Shown here: positions 17,991-25,401 of the stretch, piece by piece
Numbering within the stretch: position 1 is the first letter of the stretch
Layout: every line of letters begins with the position of its first letter
NCBI RefSeq assembly: GCF_003268775.1
Contig: NZ_QLSU01000014.1
Span: 1 to 64,000, forward strand
Direction of reading: 5' to 3'
Source of the DNA: Paraburkholderia unamae
Lineage (GTDB): Bacteria > Pseudomonadota > Gammaproteobacteria > Burkholderiales > Burkholderiaceae
Length of the DNA stretch: 64,000 nt
Notes under the pieces: model-generated
Database searches by the model: none
The model's input: only the letters and a program-made list of their open reading frames with translations
Told to the model about the DNA's origin: nothing
Translations under genes and position numbers: made by a program

Positions 17991-18004
17991 TGTTACCGAT
18001 AACA
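17991..18004. promoter_or_regulatory. GntR/LacI-type operator 3, before the dehydratase operon
   Basis: TGTTACCGATAACA is identical to operator 1 and lies 91 bases before the XylD-like start. Just upstream, GATAACAT (17976-17983) and ATGTTACC (17990-17997) make a second, overlapping inverted pair, so two dimers could compete or cooperate here. Confidence 0.75.
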
Positions 18005-18094
18005 GAGCGTTGACGGAACGATAACGGAACGATCGGCAGGGCAGGCAAAAGCGGCCGCCCCAACGTCAGGACAAGGAACAACGGAGCAAGACAT

Positions 18095-19879
18095 ATGACC
18101 CAGCCCAACGCACGCCGCCTGCGCAGCCAGGAATGGTTCGACGATCCGGCCCACGCCGACATGACCGCGCTTTATGTCGAACGTTTCATGAACTACGGCC
18201 TCACGCGCGAAGAACTGCAATCGGGCCGCCCGATTATCGGCATTGCGCAAACGGGCAGCGACCTCGCGCCCTGCAACCGCCACCATATCGAACTCGCGCA
18301 GCGCACCAAGGCGGGCATTCGGGACGCGGGCGGCATTCCCATGGAATTCCCCGTTCACCCGCTTGCCGAGCAAAGCCGCCGGCCCACCGCCGCGCTCGAC
18401 CGCAATCTCGCCTATCTCGGGCTCGTCGAAATTCTGCATGGCTTCCCGCTCGACGGCGTCGTGCTGACCACCGGTTGCGACAAGACCACGCCCGCGTGCC
18501 TGATGGCCGCGGCCACGGTCGACATGCCGGCCATCGTGCTGTCCGGCGGCCCGATGCTCGACGGCTGGCACCACGGCCAGCGCGTGGGCTCCGGCACGGT
18601 CATCTGGCACGCGCGCAATCTGCTCGCGGCGGGCGAGATCGACTATGAGGGCTTCATGGAGCTGACCACCGCTTCGTCGCCTTCCATCGGCCACTGCAAC
18701 ACCATGGGCACGGCGCTTTCGATGAACAGTCTCGCCGAAGCGCTCGGCATGTCGCTGCCCGGCTGCGCGAGCATTCCGGCGGCCTACCGCGAGCGCGGCC
18801 AGATGGCGTATGCAACGGGCAAGCGCATCGTGGACCTCGTGCGCGAAGACGTGCGGCCTTCGCACATCATGACCAAAGAGGCGTTCGAGAACGCCATCGT
18901 CGTCGCTTCCGCGCTCGGTGCGTCCACCAACTGCCCGCCGCACCTCATCGCGATTGCGCGGCACATGGGTGTCGAACTGAGCCTGGAAGACTGGCAGCGC
19001 GTGGGCGAGCAGGTGCCGCTCATCGTGAACTGCATGCCGGCCGGCGAATACCTTGGCGAAAGCTTCCACCGCGCGGGCGGCGTGCCCGGCGTGATGCGCG
19101 AACTCGACCGCGCGGGCCTCGTGCACCGCGAGTGCCTCACGGTATCGGGCCGCAGCATCGGCGCCATCGCCGACGGCACGCCCGAGCCCGACCGTGAAGT
19201 CATCAAGACTACTGACGATCCGCTCAAGCACGGTGCGGGCTTCATGGTGCTCTCGGGCAACTTCTTCGACAGCGCGATCATGAAGATGTCGGTGGTGGGC
19301 GACGCGTTCCGCCAAACGTATTTGAGCGAGCCGGGCGCGGAGAACAAGTTCGAGGCGAGGGCGATCGTATTTGACGGCCCGGAAGACTATCACGCCCGCA
19401 TCAACGACCCGTCGCTCGAAATCGACCAGCATTGCATTCTCGTGATTCGCGGCGCGGGCACGGTGGGCTACCCCGGCAGCGCCGAGGTCGTCAACATGGC
19501 GCCGCCCGCGGAACTGGTGCGTCAGGGCATCACGTCGCTGCCCACGCTGGGCGACGGCCGCCAGAGCGGCACGTCGGCGAGCCCGTCCATCCTCAACATG
19601 TCGCCGGAGGCGGCCGTGGGCGGCGGGCTTGCGCTCCTGAAAACGGGCGACCGCATTCGCGTGGACCTCAACGCGCGCAGCGTGAATGTGCTGGTCGATG
19701 AAGCCGAACTCGCGCGCCGCCGCGAAACCGCGAACTTCGAGATTCCGCCCGCACAAACGCCGTGGCAGGAGTTGTACCGCAAGACGGTGGGGCAACTCTC
19801 CACGGGCGGCTGCCTCGAACCCGCCACGCTGTACCTGAAGGTGATCGCCGAGCGCGGCAACCCGCGGCACTCCCACTAA
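18095..19879 (+). CDS. xylD: IlvD/Edd-family sugar-acid dehydratase, D-xylonate dehydratase type
   Basis: The protein has 594 residues and extensive similarity to Caulobacter XylD: MTALYVERFMNYG, IGIAQTGSD, HGFPLDGVVLTTGCDKTTPA, GHCNTMGTA, YRERGQMAY and LPTLGDGRQSGT. The iron-sulfur cysteines C60, C128 and C201 and the lysine K130 sit at the positions conserved in pentonate dehydratases. The reaction is dehydration of a pentonate (or galactonate-like acid) to a 2-keto-3-deoxy acid in the cytoplasm. It is preceded by operator 3 and followed after 81 bases by a XylX-like gene, which together suggest the Weimberg route. Substrate breadth in this family is wide, so xylonate is the best guess rather than certain. 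Confidence 0.88.
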   Translation: MTQPNARRLRSQEWFDDPAHADMTALYVERFMNYGLTREELQSGRPIIGIAQTGSDLAPCNRHHIELAQRTKAGIRDAGGIPMEFPVHPLAEQSRRPTAALDRNLAYLGLVEILHGFPLDGVVLTTGCDKTTPACLMAAATVDMPAIVLSGGPMLDGWHHGQRVGSGTVIWHARNLLAAGEIDYEGFMELTTASSPSIGHCNTMGTALSMNSLAEALGMSLPGCASIPAAYRERGQMAYATGKRIVDLVREDVRPSHIMTKEAFENAIVVASALGASTNCPPHLIAIARHMGVELSLEDWQRVGEQVPLIVNCMPAGEYLGESFHRAGGVPGVMRELDRAGLVHRECLTVSGRSIGAIADGTPEPDREVIKTTDDPLKHGAGFMVLSGNFFDSAIMKMSVVGDAFRQTYLSEPGAENKFEARAIVFDGPEDYHARINDPSLEIDQHCILVIRGAGTVGYPGSAEVVNMAPPAELVRQGITSLPTLGDGRQSGTSASPSILNMSPEAAVGGGLALLKTGDRIRVDLNARSVNVLVDEAELARRRETANFEIPPAQTPWQELYRKTVGQLSTGGCLEPATLYLKVIAERGNPRHSH

Positions 19880-19887
19880 ACCCGCAT

Positions 19888-19920
19888 CGGGCCGGCGCGC
19901 GACACGCGCGGCCGGTCCCG
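19888..19920 (+). other. GC-rich hairpin between xylD-like and xylX-like genes
   Basis: The segment starts CGGGCCGGCGCGCG and ends CGCGCGGCCGGTCCCG. The two halves pair along about 14 bases with two single-base bulges. There is no T-run. It sits between two co-directional genes and could stabilise the upstream mRNA or reduce read-through. Confidence 0.4.
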
Positions 19921-19960
19921 CCGCATCGTCGGCTCCCATGAACTGGAGACACTGCGCACC

Positions 19961-21154
19961 ATGACTTCGAACTCCCAATCAAACTGGCTTCCCGTCGATG
20001 TCGAGCAGGCCCTGCTCGTTGGCCGCGTATGGCGTCGCGCGGGCGAGCATGAAGGACCGTCCGTCGTGCTCGTTCGCCACGGCGAAGTGTTCGATATCAC
20101 GCGCAGTGCGCCGACCACGGCCGATCTGTTCGATCGCGCGGACCTTGCCGCGTTCGCACGCACGGTGCAGGGCGAATCGCTCGGCCCGGTCGGCAAGCTG
20201 ATCGAAGCGAACCTGCCCGCCGCGAACCTGCCCGACGGAGCGGCACCCGCGCTGCGGCTGCTCGCGCCCAATGACGTTCAGGCGATCAAGGCGTGCGGCG
20301 TGACGTTCGCGGTGAGCCTCATCGAGCGTGTGATCGAGGAGCAGGCGGGCGGCGACCCCGCCAAAGCCCAGGAGGTGCGCGCAACCATTGCGGCCACGAT
20401 CGGCACGGATCTTTCGAAGATCAAGCCGGGTTCGCAAGAGGCGATGAAGCTCAAGGCGGAACTCGAGCGGCGCGGCGCGTGGTCCCAGTACATGGAAGTG
20501 GGCATCGGTCCCGACGCCGAAGTGTTTTCGAAATCGCAGCCCATGTCGGCCGTGGGCTTTGGCGCGGACATCGGGCTTCTGCCCGTATCGAGCTGGAACA
20601 ACCCGGAGCCCGAAATCGTGCTCGCCGTGAACAGCCGTGGCGAGATCGTGGGAGCAACGCTCGGCAACGACGTGAACCTGCGCGACATCGAAGGCCGCTC
20701 GGCCTTGCTGCTCGGCAAGTGCAAGGACAACAACGCCTCGTGTGCGATCGGTCCGTTCGTGCGTCTGTTCGACGAGTCGTTCGACCTCGACACCGTGCGG
20801 CGCGCCAGCGTGGCGCTGCGCGTGGAAGGCGCGGACGACGGCTTCGTGCTCGAAGGCGTGAGCCACATGAGCGAGATCAGCCGCGATCCGGCCGATCTCG
20901 TCGCGCAGACGTGGGGGCGTCACCATCAGTATCCCGATGGTTTCATGCTGTTTCTCGGCACCATGTTCTCGCCGATCAAGGACCGCGATGCGCAAGGCGG
21001 CGGCTTCACGCACCACCTCGGCGACACGGTGACGATCACGACCCCGCAACTCGGTGCGCTGACCAACACCGTGCAGTTGAGCACCGAGATCGCGCCGTGG
21101 ACCTTCGGCGTGCGTGCGCTTTACCGCAATCTGGCCGCGCGCGGCGTGTTGTGA
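19961..21154 (+). CDS. xylX: fumarylacetoacetate-hydrolase-family enzyme, 2-keto-3-deoxy-pentonate dehydratase type
   Basis: The protein has 397 residues. The C-terminal half is a FAH fold: KSQPMSAVGFGADIGL, WNNPEPEIVLAV, GNDVNLRDIEGRSALLL and QTWGRHHQYPDG. The longer N-terminal domain is typical of the XylX/KdpD-like group rather than fumarylacetoacetase. In the Weimberg pathway XylX dehydrates 2-keto-3-deoxyxylonate to 2-ketoglutarate semialdehyde, using a divalent metal held by acidic residues in the NPEPE segment. It follows the XylD-like dehydratase under the same operator. The semialdehyde dehydrogenase that would finish the route is not in the window. Confidence 0.8.
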   Translation: MTSNSQSNWLPVDVEQALLVGRVWRRAGEHEGPSVVLVRHGEVFDITRSAPTTADLFDRADLAAFARTVQGESLGPVGKLIEANLPAANLPDGAAPALRLLAPNDVQAIKACGVTFAVSLIERVIEEQAGGDPAKAQEVRATIAATIGTDLSKIKPGSQEAMKLKAELERRGAWSQYMEVGIGPDAEVFSKSQPMSAVGFGADIGLLPVSSWNNPEPEIVLAVNSRGEIVGATLGNDVNLRDIEGRSALLLGKCKDNNASCAIGPFVRLFDESFDLDTVRRASVALRVEGADDGFVLEGVSHMSEISRDPADLVAQTWGRHHQYPDGFMLFLGTMFSPIKDRDAQGGGFTHHLGDTVTITTPQLGALTNTVQLSTEIAPWTFGVRALYRNLAARGVL

Positions 21155-21205
21155 CGCGCGGCAGGGCCAATTAACCGATGCGCAGTTTTGGCTACTGCGC
21201 TGTCC

Positions 21206-22321
21206 TCAATTCGGCAGCAGCGCGCCGGTGCGAAGCGGGGTCGCCCCCGCGATCCACGCCACTTCCATGCCCGCGGTCGCGAAGCGCGCGCGCTGCCGCG
21301 CGTACAACACGCCGTTGACCGAACTCGTGAGCGTGACGACGCGATCGCCGAGCGGGTCCACGATGTCGGCGATGGGCTGGCCCGGTTCGACCCGCACGCC
21401 CACCGGCGCGCGGAATACGAGCACGCCGGAAACCGGCGCATGCAGCGTCTCGGCGCCCGCGAGCGGCGTGGCCGCGAACTCCAGTGGCGGCAGAGGCGCG
21501 GGCGTGCCGTCGATCACACCGCGATGCGTGAGGTATTCGACGATCGCGTTTGCGTCGCGCTCGGCGAACGCATAGCTCACGTCGGCCTGGCCGCGCAGCT
21601 CGATCGTCACGGAGATCGAGCCGTTCGGAATGGGGTAGCGCTCGCCGTAGCGCGCGCGCAATTCCGACCAGCAGAAGCTGTGGATCTCGTCGAATGGATT
21701 GCCGATCGAATTGAGCGCGAAAAGCGACGCTTTTGCGTCGAGGTAGCGCGCGAGCGGCTCGACATCGGGCCACAGTTCGGGGTTCGTGTAGAGATGCAGC
21801 GCGGCTTCGAAGTCGCAGTGCAGGTCGAGCACGACATCGGCGTCGTAGGCCAGGCGCTGGAGCGCGAGGCGCTGCGATGCCAGCTCGGTGGTGGGCGTCT
21901 GCGCGTCGAGTGCCTCGCGCATGGCCGCGCGCACCGCGAGCAGGTTCCGCTGCGCGTCGTCGCCCAGCCGCGACTCGACGTGCGGGATCACGAGCGTCGC
22001 GAGATCATGGAAGTGCCGATTGAAGTTCGACGCCGTACCGCTCTCGAAGCGGCCGAGCATCTGCCCGAGCAGGCGCTGGTTGAGGCCGATCGGATTCGGC
22101 ACGGGCACGATGACGATTTCGCCGCGCAGCTTGCCCTCGGCCTCCAGCGCGGCCAGCCGTCTGCGCAAGGCCCAGGCGACCAGCATGCCGGGCAGTTCGT
22201 CGGCGTGCAGCGACGACTGGATATAGATCTTCTGCGCGCCGCACGGGCCATAGTGATAGCTCGTCAGGTGCCGCTCGGTGCCGAGCGCGGGGGAAATCAG
22301 CGGATGAGTCTGTATTTGCAT
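21206..22321 (-). CDS. succinylglutamate desuccinylase/aspartoacylase-family deacylase
   Basis: This 371-residue M14-like zinc enzyme has SLHADELPGM (H39 and E42 as metal ligands), NPIGLNQR, NFNRHF and DLHCDFEA with the third ligand histidine. A C-terminal beta domain (APVSGVLVFRAPVGVRVEPG) follows. The AstE/AspA family removes acyl groups from amino acids, or carboxy-terminal residues in the DUF2817-like branch. It follows the amino-acid-binding protein gene by 47 bases on the same strand. A plausible role is cytoplasmic deacylation of the compound that the binding protein captures. The long open frame to 22957 is the shadow of the upstream gene; the ATG at 22321 starts the homologous region. 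Confidence 0.85.
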   Translation of the reverse strand: MQIQTHPLISPALGTERHLTSYHYGPCGAQKIYIQSSLHADELPGMLVAWALRRRLAALEAEGKLRGEIVIVPVPNPIGLNQRLLGQMLGRFESGTASNFNRHFHDLATLVIPHVESRLGDDAQRNLLAVRAAMREALDAQTPTTELASQRLALQRLAYDADVVLDLHCDFEAALHLYTNPELWPDVEPLARYLDAKASLFALNSIGNPFDEIHSFCWSELRARYGERYPIPNGSISVTIELRGQADVSYAFAERDANAIVEYLTHRGVIDGTPAPLPPLEFAATPLAGAETLHAPVSGVLVFRAPVGVRVEPGQPIADIVDPLGDRVVTLTSSVNGVLYARQRARFATAGMEVAWIAGATPLRTGALLPN

Positions 22322-22368
22322 GATGGCGTGAGCGCGCCGGGCGCATGCCGGCGCGCGCAATGAGGAGT

Positions 22369-23145
22369 TCAGGAGCCGTACACGTCGAACGTGAAGTACC
22401 TGGCTTCGATCTTCTTGTAGGTGCCGTCCTTGATCATGTCCGCGAGCGCCTTGTCCACCTTGACCTTGAGGTCGGTGTCTTCCTTGCGCAGGCCAATGGC
22501 GGCGCCGCTGCCGAGCGCGCCCTTCGGATCGTCGAGATTGCCGCCCGTGAACGCGAAGCCCGCGCCGCGCGCGGTCTTCAGAAAGCCCATGTCGGCCTGC
22601 ACGGCGTCCTGTAGCGCGGCGTCGAGGCGCCCCGAGATCAGGTCCGCATAGACCTGGTCCTGATCCTGATAAGGCACGATCTTCACGCCGTTCGGCGCCC
22701 AGTTGGCCTTTGCGTAGGATTCCTGAATCGATCCCTGCTCTACGCCGACGGTCTTGCCCTTCAAGGCGTCCGCGGTGGGCTGGAGAGGCGAGCCCTTCTT
22801 CGCGACGAGACGGGTCGGCGTATGGAAGACCTTCGACGAGAATGCGATTTGCGCCTCGCGCTGCGGCGTCATCGACATCGACGAGAGCACGGCGTCGAAC
22901 TTCTTCGCCTTCAGCGCGGGGATCATGCCGTCGAACTCGCTTTCGACCCAGACGCATTTTGCGTTCAGGCGTTTGCAGATTTCATTGCCGAGGTCGACGT
23001 CGAAGCCGACCAGCTTGCCATCGGCGCTCTTCGATTCAAACGGGGGGTAACTGGCGTCCACGCCAAAGCGGACAGTGGTCCAGTCCTTCGCGCAGGCGGA
23101 GGTTGCGATTGCGAGCATCGCCACGCACAGGGCAAGCTTCTTCAT
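22369..23145 (-). CDS. ABC transporter substrate-binding protein, basic/polar amino acid type
   Basis: The protein has 258 residues. A signal peptide (LALCVAMLAIATSACA) is followed by the ArgT/HisJ-like core: VRFGVDASYPPFESK, GKLVGFDVDLGNEICKR, WVESEFDGMIPALKAKKFDA and MSMTPQREAQIAFS. The second lobe has GVEQGSIQESYAK and DLISGRLDAALQD. It should bind a lysine/arginine/ornithine/histidine-like ligand in the periplasm. Permease and ATPase genes are absent, so it may use one encoded elsewhere. TGGAGA lies upstream of the ATG at 23145, and two TTGTATAGACAA palindromes precede it. Confidence 0.9.
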   Translation of the reverse strand: MKKLALCVAMLAIATSACAKDWTTVRFGVDASYPPFESKSADGKLVGFDVDLGNEICKRLNAKCVWVESEFDGMIPALKAKKFDAVLSSMSMTPQREAQIAFSSKVFHTPTRLVAKKGSPLQPTADALKGKTVGVEQGSIQESYAKANWAPNGVKIVPYQDQDQVYADLISGRLDAALQDAVQADMGFLKTARGAGFAFTGGNLDDPKGALGSGAAIGLRKEDTDLKVKVDKALADMIKDGTYKKIEARYFTFDVYGS

Positions 23146-23228
23146 TGACGTTGAGTCTCCAATAGGTGTCGTCCACGCTGCCTCGTGGGCGGCGGCCGGG
23201 TCAACAGGAGGCTCGCTTGCCTGCCTTG

Positions 23229-23240
23229 TTGTATAGACAA
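23229..23240. promoter_or_regulatory. TTGTATAGACAA palindrome, proximal copy
   Basis: TTGT-N4-ACAA is an inverted repeat like those bound by GntR-family regulators of the HutC type. It lies 84 bases upstream of the amino-acid-binding protein start. An identical copy lies 144 bases further upstream. The cognate regulator is not in this window. Confidence 0.65.
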
Positions 23241-23372
23241 GATAAGCAATCTCAAATATTGAAAATAGTAGGGTTTTCGCTGACGAGCGAGATGGATGTA
23301 GCGTGAAATGCGGGGGATTGGTGCGGAGGAGGGACTGGGAACTGCCGTGGGACGTGCGGCTTAAGTGTTTAT

Positions 23373-23384
23373 TGTATAGACAAC
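23373..23384. promoter_or_regulatory. TTGTATAGACAA palindrome, distal copy
   Basis: This is an identical 12-mer to the one at 23229. It sits between the binding-protein gene and the small secreted protein gene, both on the minus strand, so it may serve the former by looping. Confidence 0.6.
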
Positions 23385-23392
23385 TATGGGGA

Positions 23393-23453
23393 GATGCGAG
23401 GTAGAGCGCCTCGCATCCGGCTGGCTGTGCCTGGGTCGCGCGGACCCGGGCAC
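23393..23453 (-). terminator. two tandem hairpins after the small secreted protein gene
   Basis: An 11-bp stem (23427-23437 with 23443-23453, one T-G wobble) and a 9-bp perfect stem (23393-23401 with 23409-23417) follow the stop codon within 65 bases. Neither has a T-run, so this is a termination or mRNA-end candidate only. Confidence 0.4.
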
Positions 23454-23456
23454 CGC

Positions 23457-23744
23457 TCAATCGTCGTCGTCGCCGTGCTTATGCCAGCCACGATGACGGC
23501 CGTGGTCGTGCCAGTGGCGTTCGTCCTCGTCGTCGTACCGGTAGCCATAGCCGTAGGCGGGTTGCTGGACATAGACCGGCGGCGGCGCTTCATAAACCAC
23601 GGGCGGCGCTTCGACCACGGCCGGCGCCACATAGGTCGGGCCGGGAACGCCGAGATACACGCCGATATCGGCATGGGCGAACGCCGCGGTGCTGACGCAC
23701 GCCCCGGCGAGTCCAGCGAAGAGAGTCAAGGTGAGGCGTTTCAT
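23457..23744 (-). CDS. small secreted protein with Pro/Tyr-rich middle and His/Asp-rich tail
   Basis: The protein has 95 residues. A signal peptide (LTLTLFAGLAGACVSTAAFA) is followed by PxPV-type segments rich in Pro, Val and Tyr, then YGYGYRYDDEDERHWHDHGR and a tail ending in GDDDD. Similar small envelope proteins are common and uncharacterised in Burkholderiaceae. The His/Asp cluster could bind metal ions, but nothing in the neighbourhood proves this. Confidence 0.75.
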   Translation of the reverse strand: MKRLTLTLFAGLAGACVSTAAFAHADIGVYLGVPGPTYVAPAVVEAPPVVYEAPPPVYVQQPAYGYGYRYDDEDERHWHDHGRHRGWHKHGDDDD

Positions 23745-23958
23745 GTGATTGTTTCCACTCGACGGACGCAGTTGTAATTGATGCGGATTCTAGTCGCGCC
23801 GGTCGCCAAATAAACTCATGGAATTGTCAATCGTGTAACGGGGGGTAAAACATCGGCCGTTATTGGCGGCTTAGGGGTGCCATAAGGTTCTCATAAGCTA
23901 AATCGCCTAGGCCGCGAAAACCGCCGCAACGCGCAATCCCTATTGTCGCCTTCACCCG

Positions 23959-24651
23959 TCACACTACCTTCAGCACCGAATGCGCGAGCCGCAGGAGATC
24001 GTCGAATTGCGTGATCAACTCGAAGCACACGAGAAACGCGATCATCGACGCGGGGCCGGGAAAGCGTAGCGTCCAGTCGAGAACCGGCGCTGCGGTTCGC
24101 TTGCGCACGGCGTCGCGCGTCATGATCCAGGTAATCGCCACGCCAATGGCGGCGCCGGCCAGCAAATCGGTCGGGTAGTGAAAGCCGAGATACGCGCGCG
24201 GCAAACAAATGAATAGCGCCGTGTAAAGCAGCGCGAGCGTGCCTATGCCGCGCCAGACCAGAAAGATCCCCGTCGCAATGGCCATCCACAGCATGGCGTG
24301 ATCGCTGGGAAAGGAACTCCAGTTGCTTAGCGCGGCTTCGCGCAGCGCTTCCGAAGCGAAATGCAGATGCAGGTCCGGATTGAAAATCGGCCGCTCGCGA
24401 AATGGCAGAAAGTGCGCAAGCAGACGCCCTGCTGCAAGCGCGATCAGACCGCTCGCCACGGTGGCAATCACCATTTCGCGCTGCCAGTCGCGCCGCTTGT
24501 TCGGCTGGAACCAGATCCACAGCAATAGCGGGATCAGCAGGAAGCCCTTGAACGTATAAAGGCCCGCAATTACGCGAATCGCGTGATTGAGCAGAGGGCT
24601 GAGATGGATTTGTGTGAGGAATCCCAGAATGACGGTATCGAAGCGGGTCAT
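23959..24651 (-). CDS. PAP2-family membrane phosphatase (undecaprenyl-diphosphatase type)
   Basis: This 230-residue protein has about six membrane helices. The three phosphatase signatures are present: FRERPIF (R87, P88) for motif 1, SFPSDHAM (residues 113-120, the PSxH histidine H118) for motif 2, and PRAYLGFHYPTD (R152, H158, D162) for motif 3. H118 and H158 would be the acid and nucleophile. BcrC-like members recycle undecaprenyl pyrophosphate for cell-wall synthesis; others act on phosphatidylglycerophosphate or lipid A. Motif 1 lacks the usual leading Lys (H80 at that position). The gene stands alone. Confidence 0.88.
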   Translation of the reverse strand: MTRFDTVILGFLTQIHLSPLLNHAIRVIAGLYTFKGFLLIPLLLWIWFQPNKRRDWQREMVIATVASGLIALAAGRLLAHFLPFRERPIFNPDLHLHFASEALREAALSNWSSFPSDHAMLWMAIATGIFLVWRGIGTLALLYTALFICLPRAYLGFHYPTDLLAGAAIGVAITWIMTRDAVRKRTAAPVLDWTLRFPGPASMIAFLVCFELITQFDDLLRLAHSVLKVV

Positions 24652-24980
24652 TGATTGTGAGCCATTGCGCTGATTGAATTCGTGAGAAAAACGGCCGGGA
24701 ACGGCAAGCCAGGCCGCCTTCGTGCGGGTTGCGCAGGGCGCTCCGCATCCTAGTTTTCAAATCACCGCGCATAGGTAAGGAATCGAAAGCAAGTGTAAAT
24801 TTCACTCTGTCGCGCCGCCCTCCGGCGGGGAGCGCCAGGAAGCCGCCGTTGCGTGCAGGGCCCCGCGCGGCTGTAACTGATCGACACATATCGTTTCGTT
24901 TTCAGACGTTTCGAGGTGTCCGCATTGATTGGGGTCCGAGCACATTGGCATACGCGCGTATTTGGTCGAGGAAGGGAACA
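24652..24980. other. 329-base intergenic region, no feature seen
   Basis: Divergent spacer between the PAP2 gene and the BON-domain gene. Both promoters must lie here, but I see no convincing -35/-10 pair, repeat or hairpin. Confidence 0.5.
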
Positions 24981-25316
24981 ATGAAAATGACTCGTGCAGC
25001 ACGGTGGACAGGCGGCGCGCTGATCGCGATCATGGCGTTTGGCGCGCAGGCGCAACCCGGCAGCGGCGTGCTGGCGACGCCGGGCGGGGCGCGGGACATG
25101 AACCGGCAACTGGAGTACGCGGTGTCGCGCTCGCTGAGCCGCACGAGCGGTCTCGACGCGACCGGCATTGCGGTGCGCGCGCACGATGGCCGTGTGACGC
25201 TACAGGGCCGGGTGCCGGATCAGTCGCAAGCGGCGCTGGCGCTGCGCACGGCGCAACGCGTGCAAGGGGTGAGGTCCGTGCAGAGTCAGCTGGTGGTGCG
25301 GGCGAGCGGTCGCTGA
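24981..25316 (+). CDS. BON-domain periplasmic protein
   Basis: The protein has 111 residues. A signal peptide (WTGGALIAIMAFGAQA) is followed by a single BON domain at about residues 38-108 with the hallmark HDGRVTLQGRVPDQSQ and RVQGVRSVQSQLVV. BON proteins such as OsmY bind membranes or phospholipids and respond to osmotic stress. GAGGAAGGGA sits just before the ATG at 24981. A longer open frame starts at 24729 but lacks the family N-terminus. Confidence 0.85.
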   Translation: MKMTRAARWTGGALIAIMAFGAQAQPGSGVLATPGGARDMNRQLEYAVSRSLSRTSGLDATGIAVRAHDGRVTLQGRVPDQSQAALALRTAQRVQGVRSVQSQLVVRASGR

Positions 25317-25401
25317 GTGCTTGCCGGCGCGCCTCGCTTGAATACGCCGGGCTGTTGCGGCTACCCTAGGCAAGCGGCACTCGCCCGAGACAGGTCCTCT
25401 C

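Larger units (their letters stand above)
23146..23456. other. 311-base intergenic region holding the paired operators
   Basis: No gene is visible. It contains the leader of the binding-protein gene, the two TTGTATAGACAA palindromes (separate entries), an AT-rich stretch at about 23246-23275 that could hold the promoter, and two hairpins near the right end. Confidence 0.6.

Noticed and set aside
23393..23453. two hairpins as a firm intrinsic terminator
   Set aside because: Stems are good, but no T-run follows on either strand, so I list the site only as a candidate.
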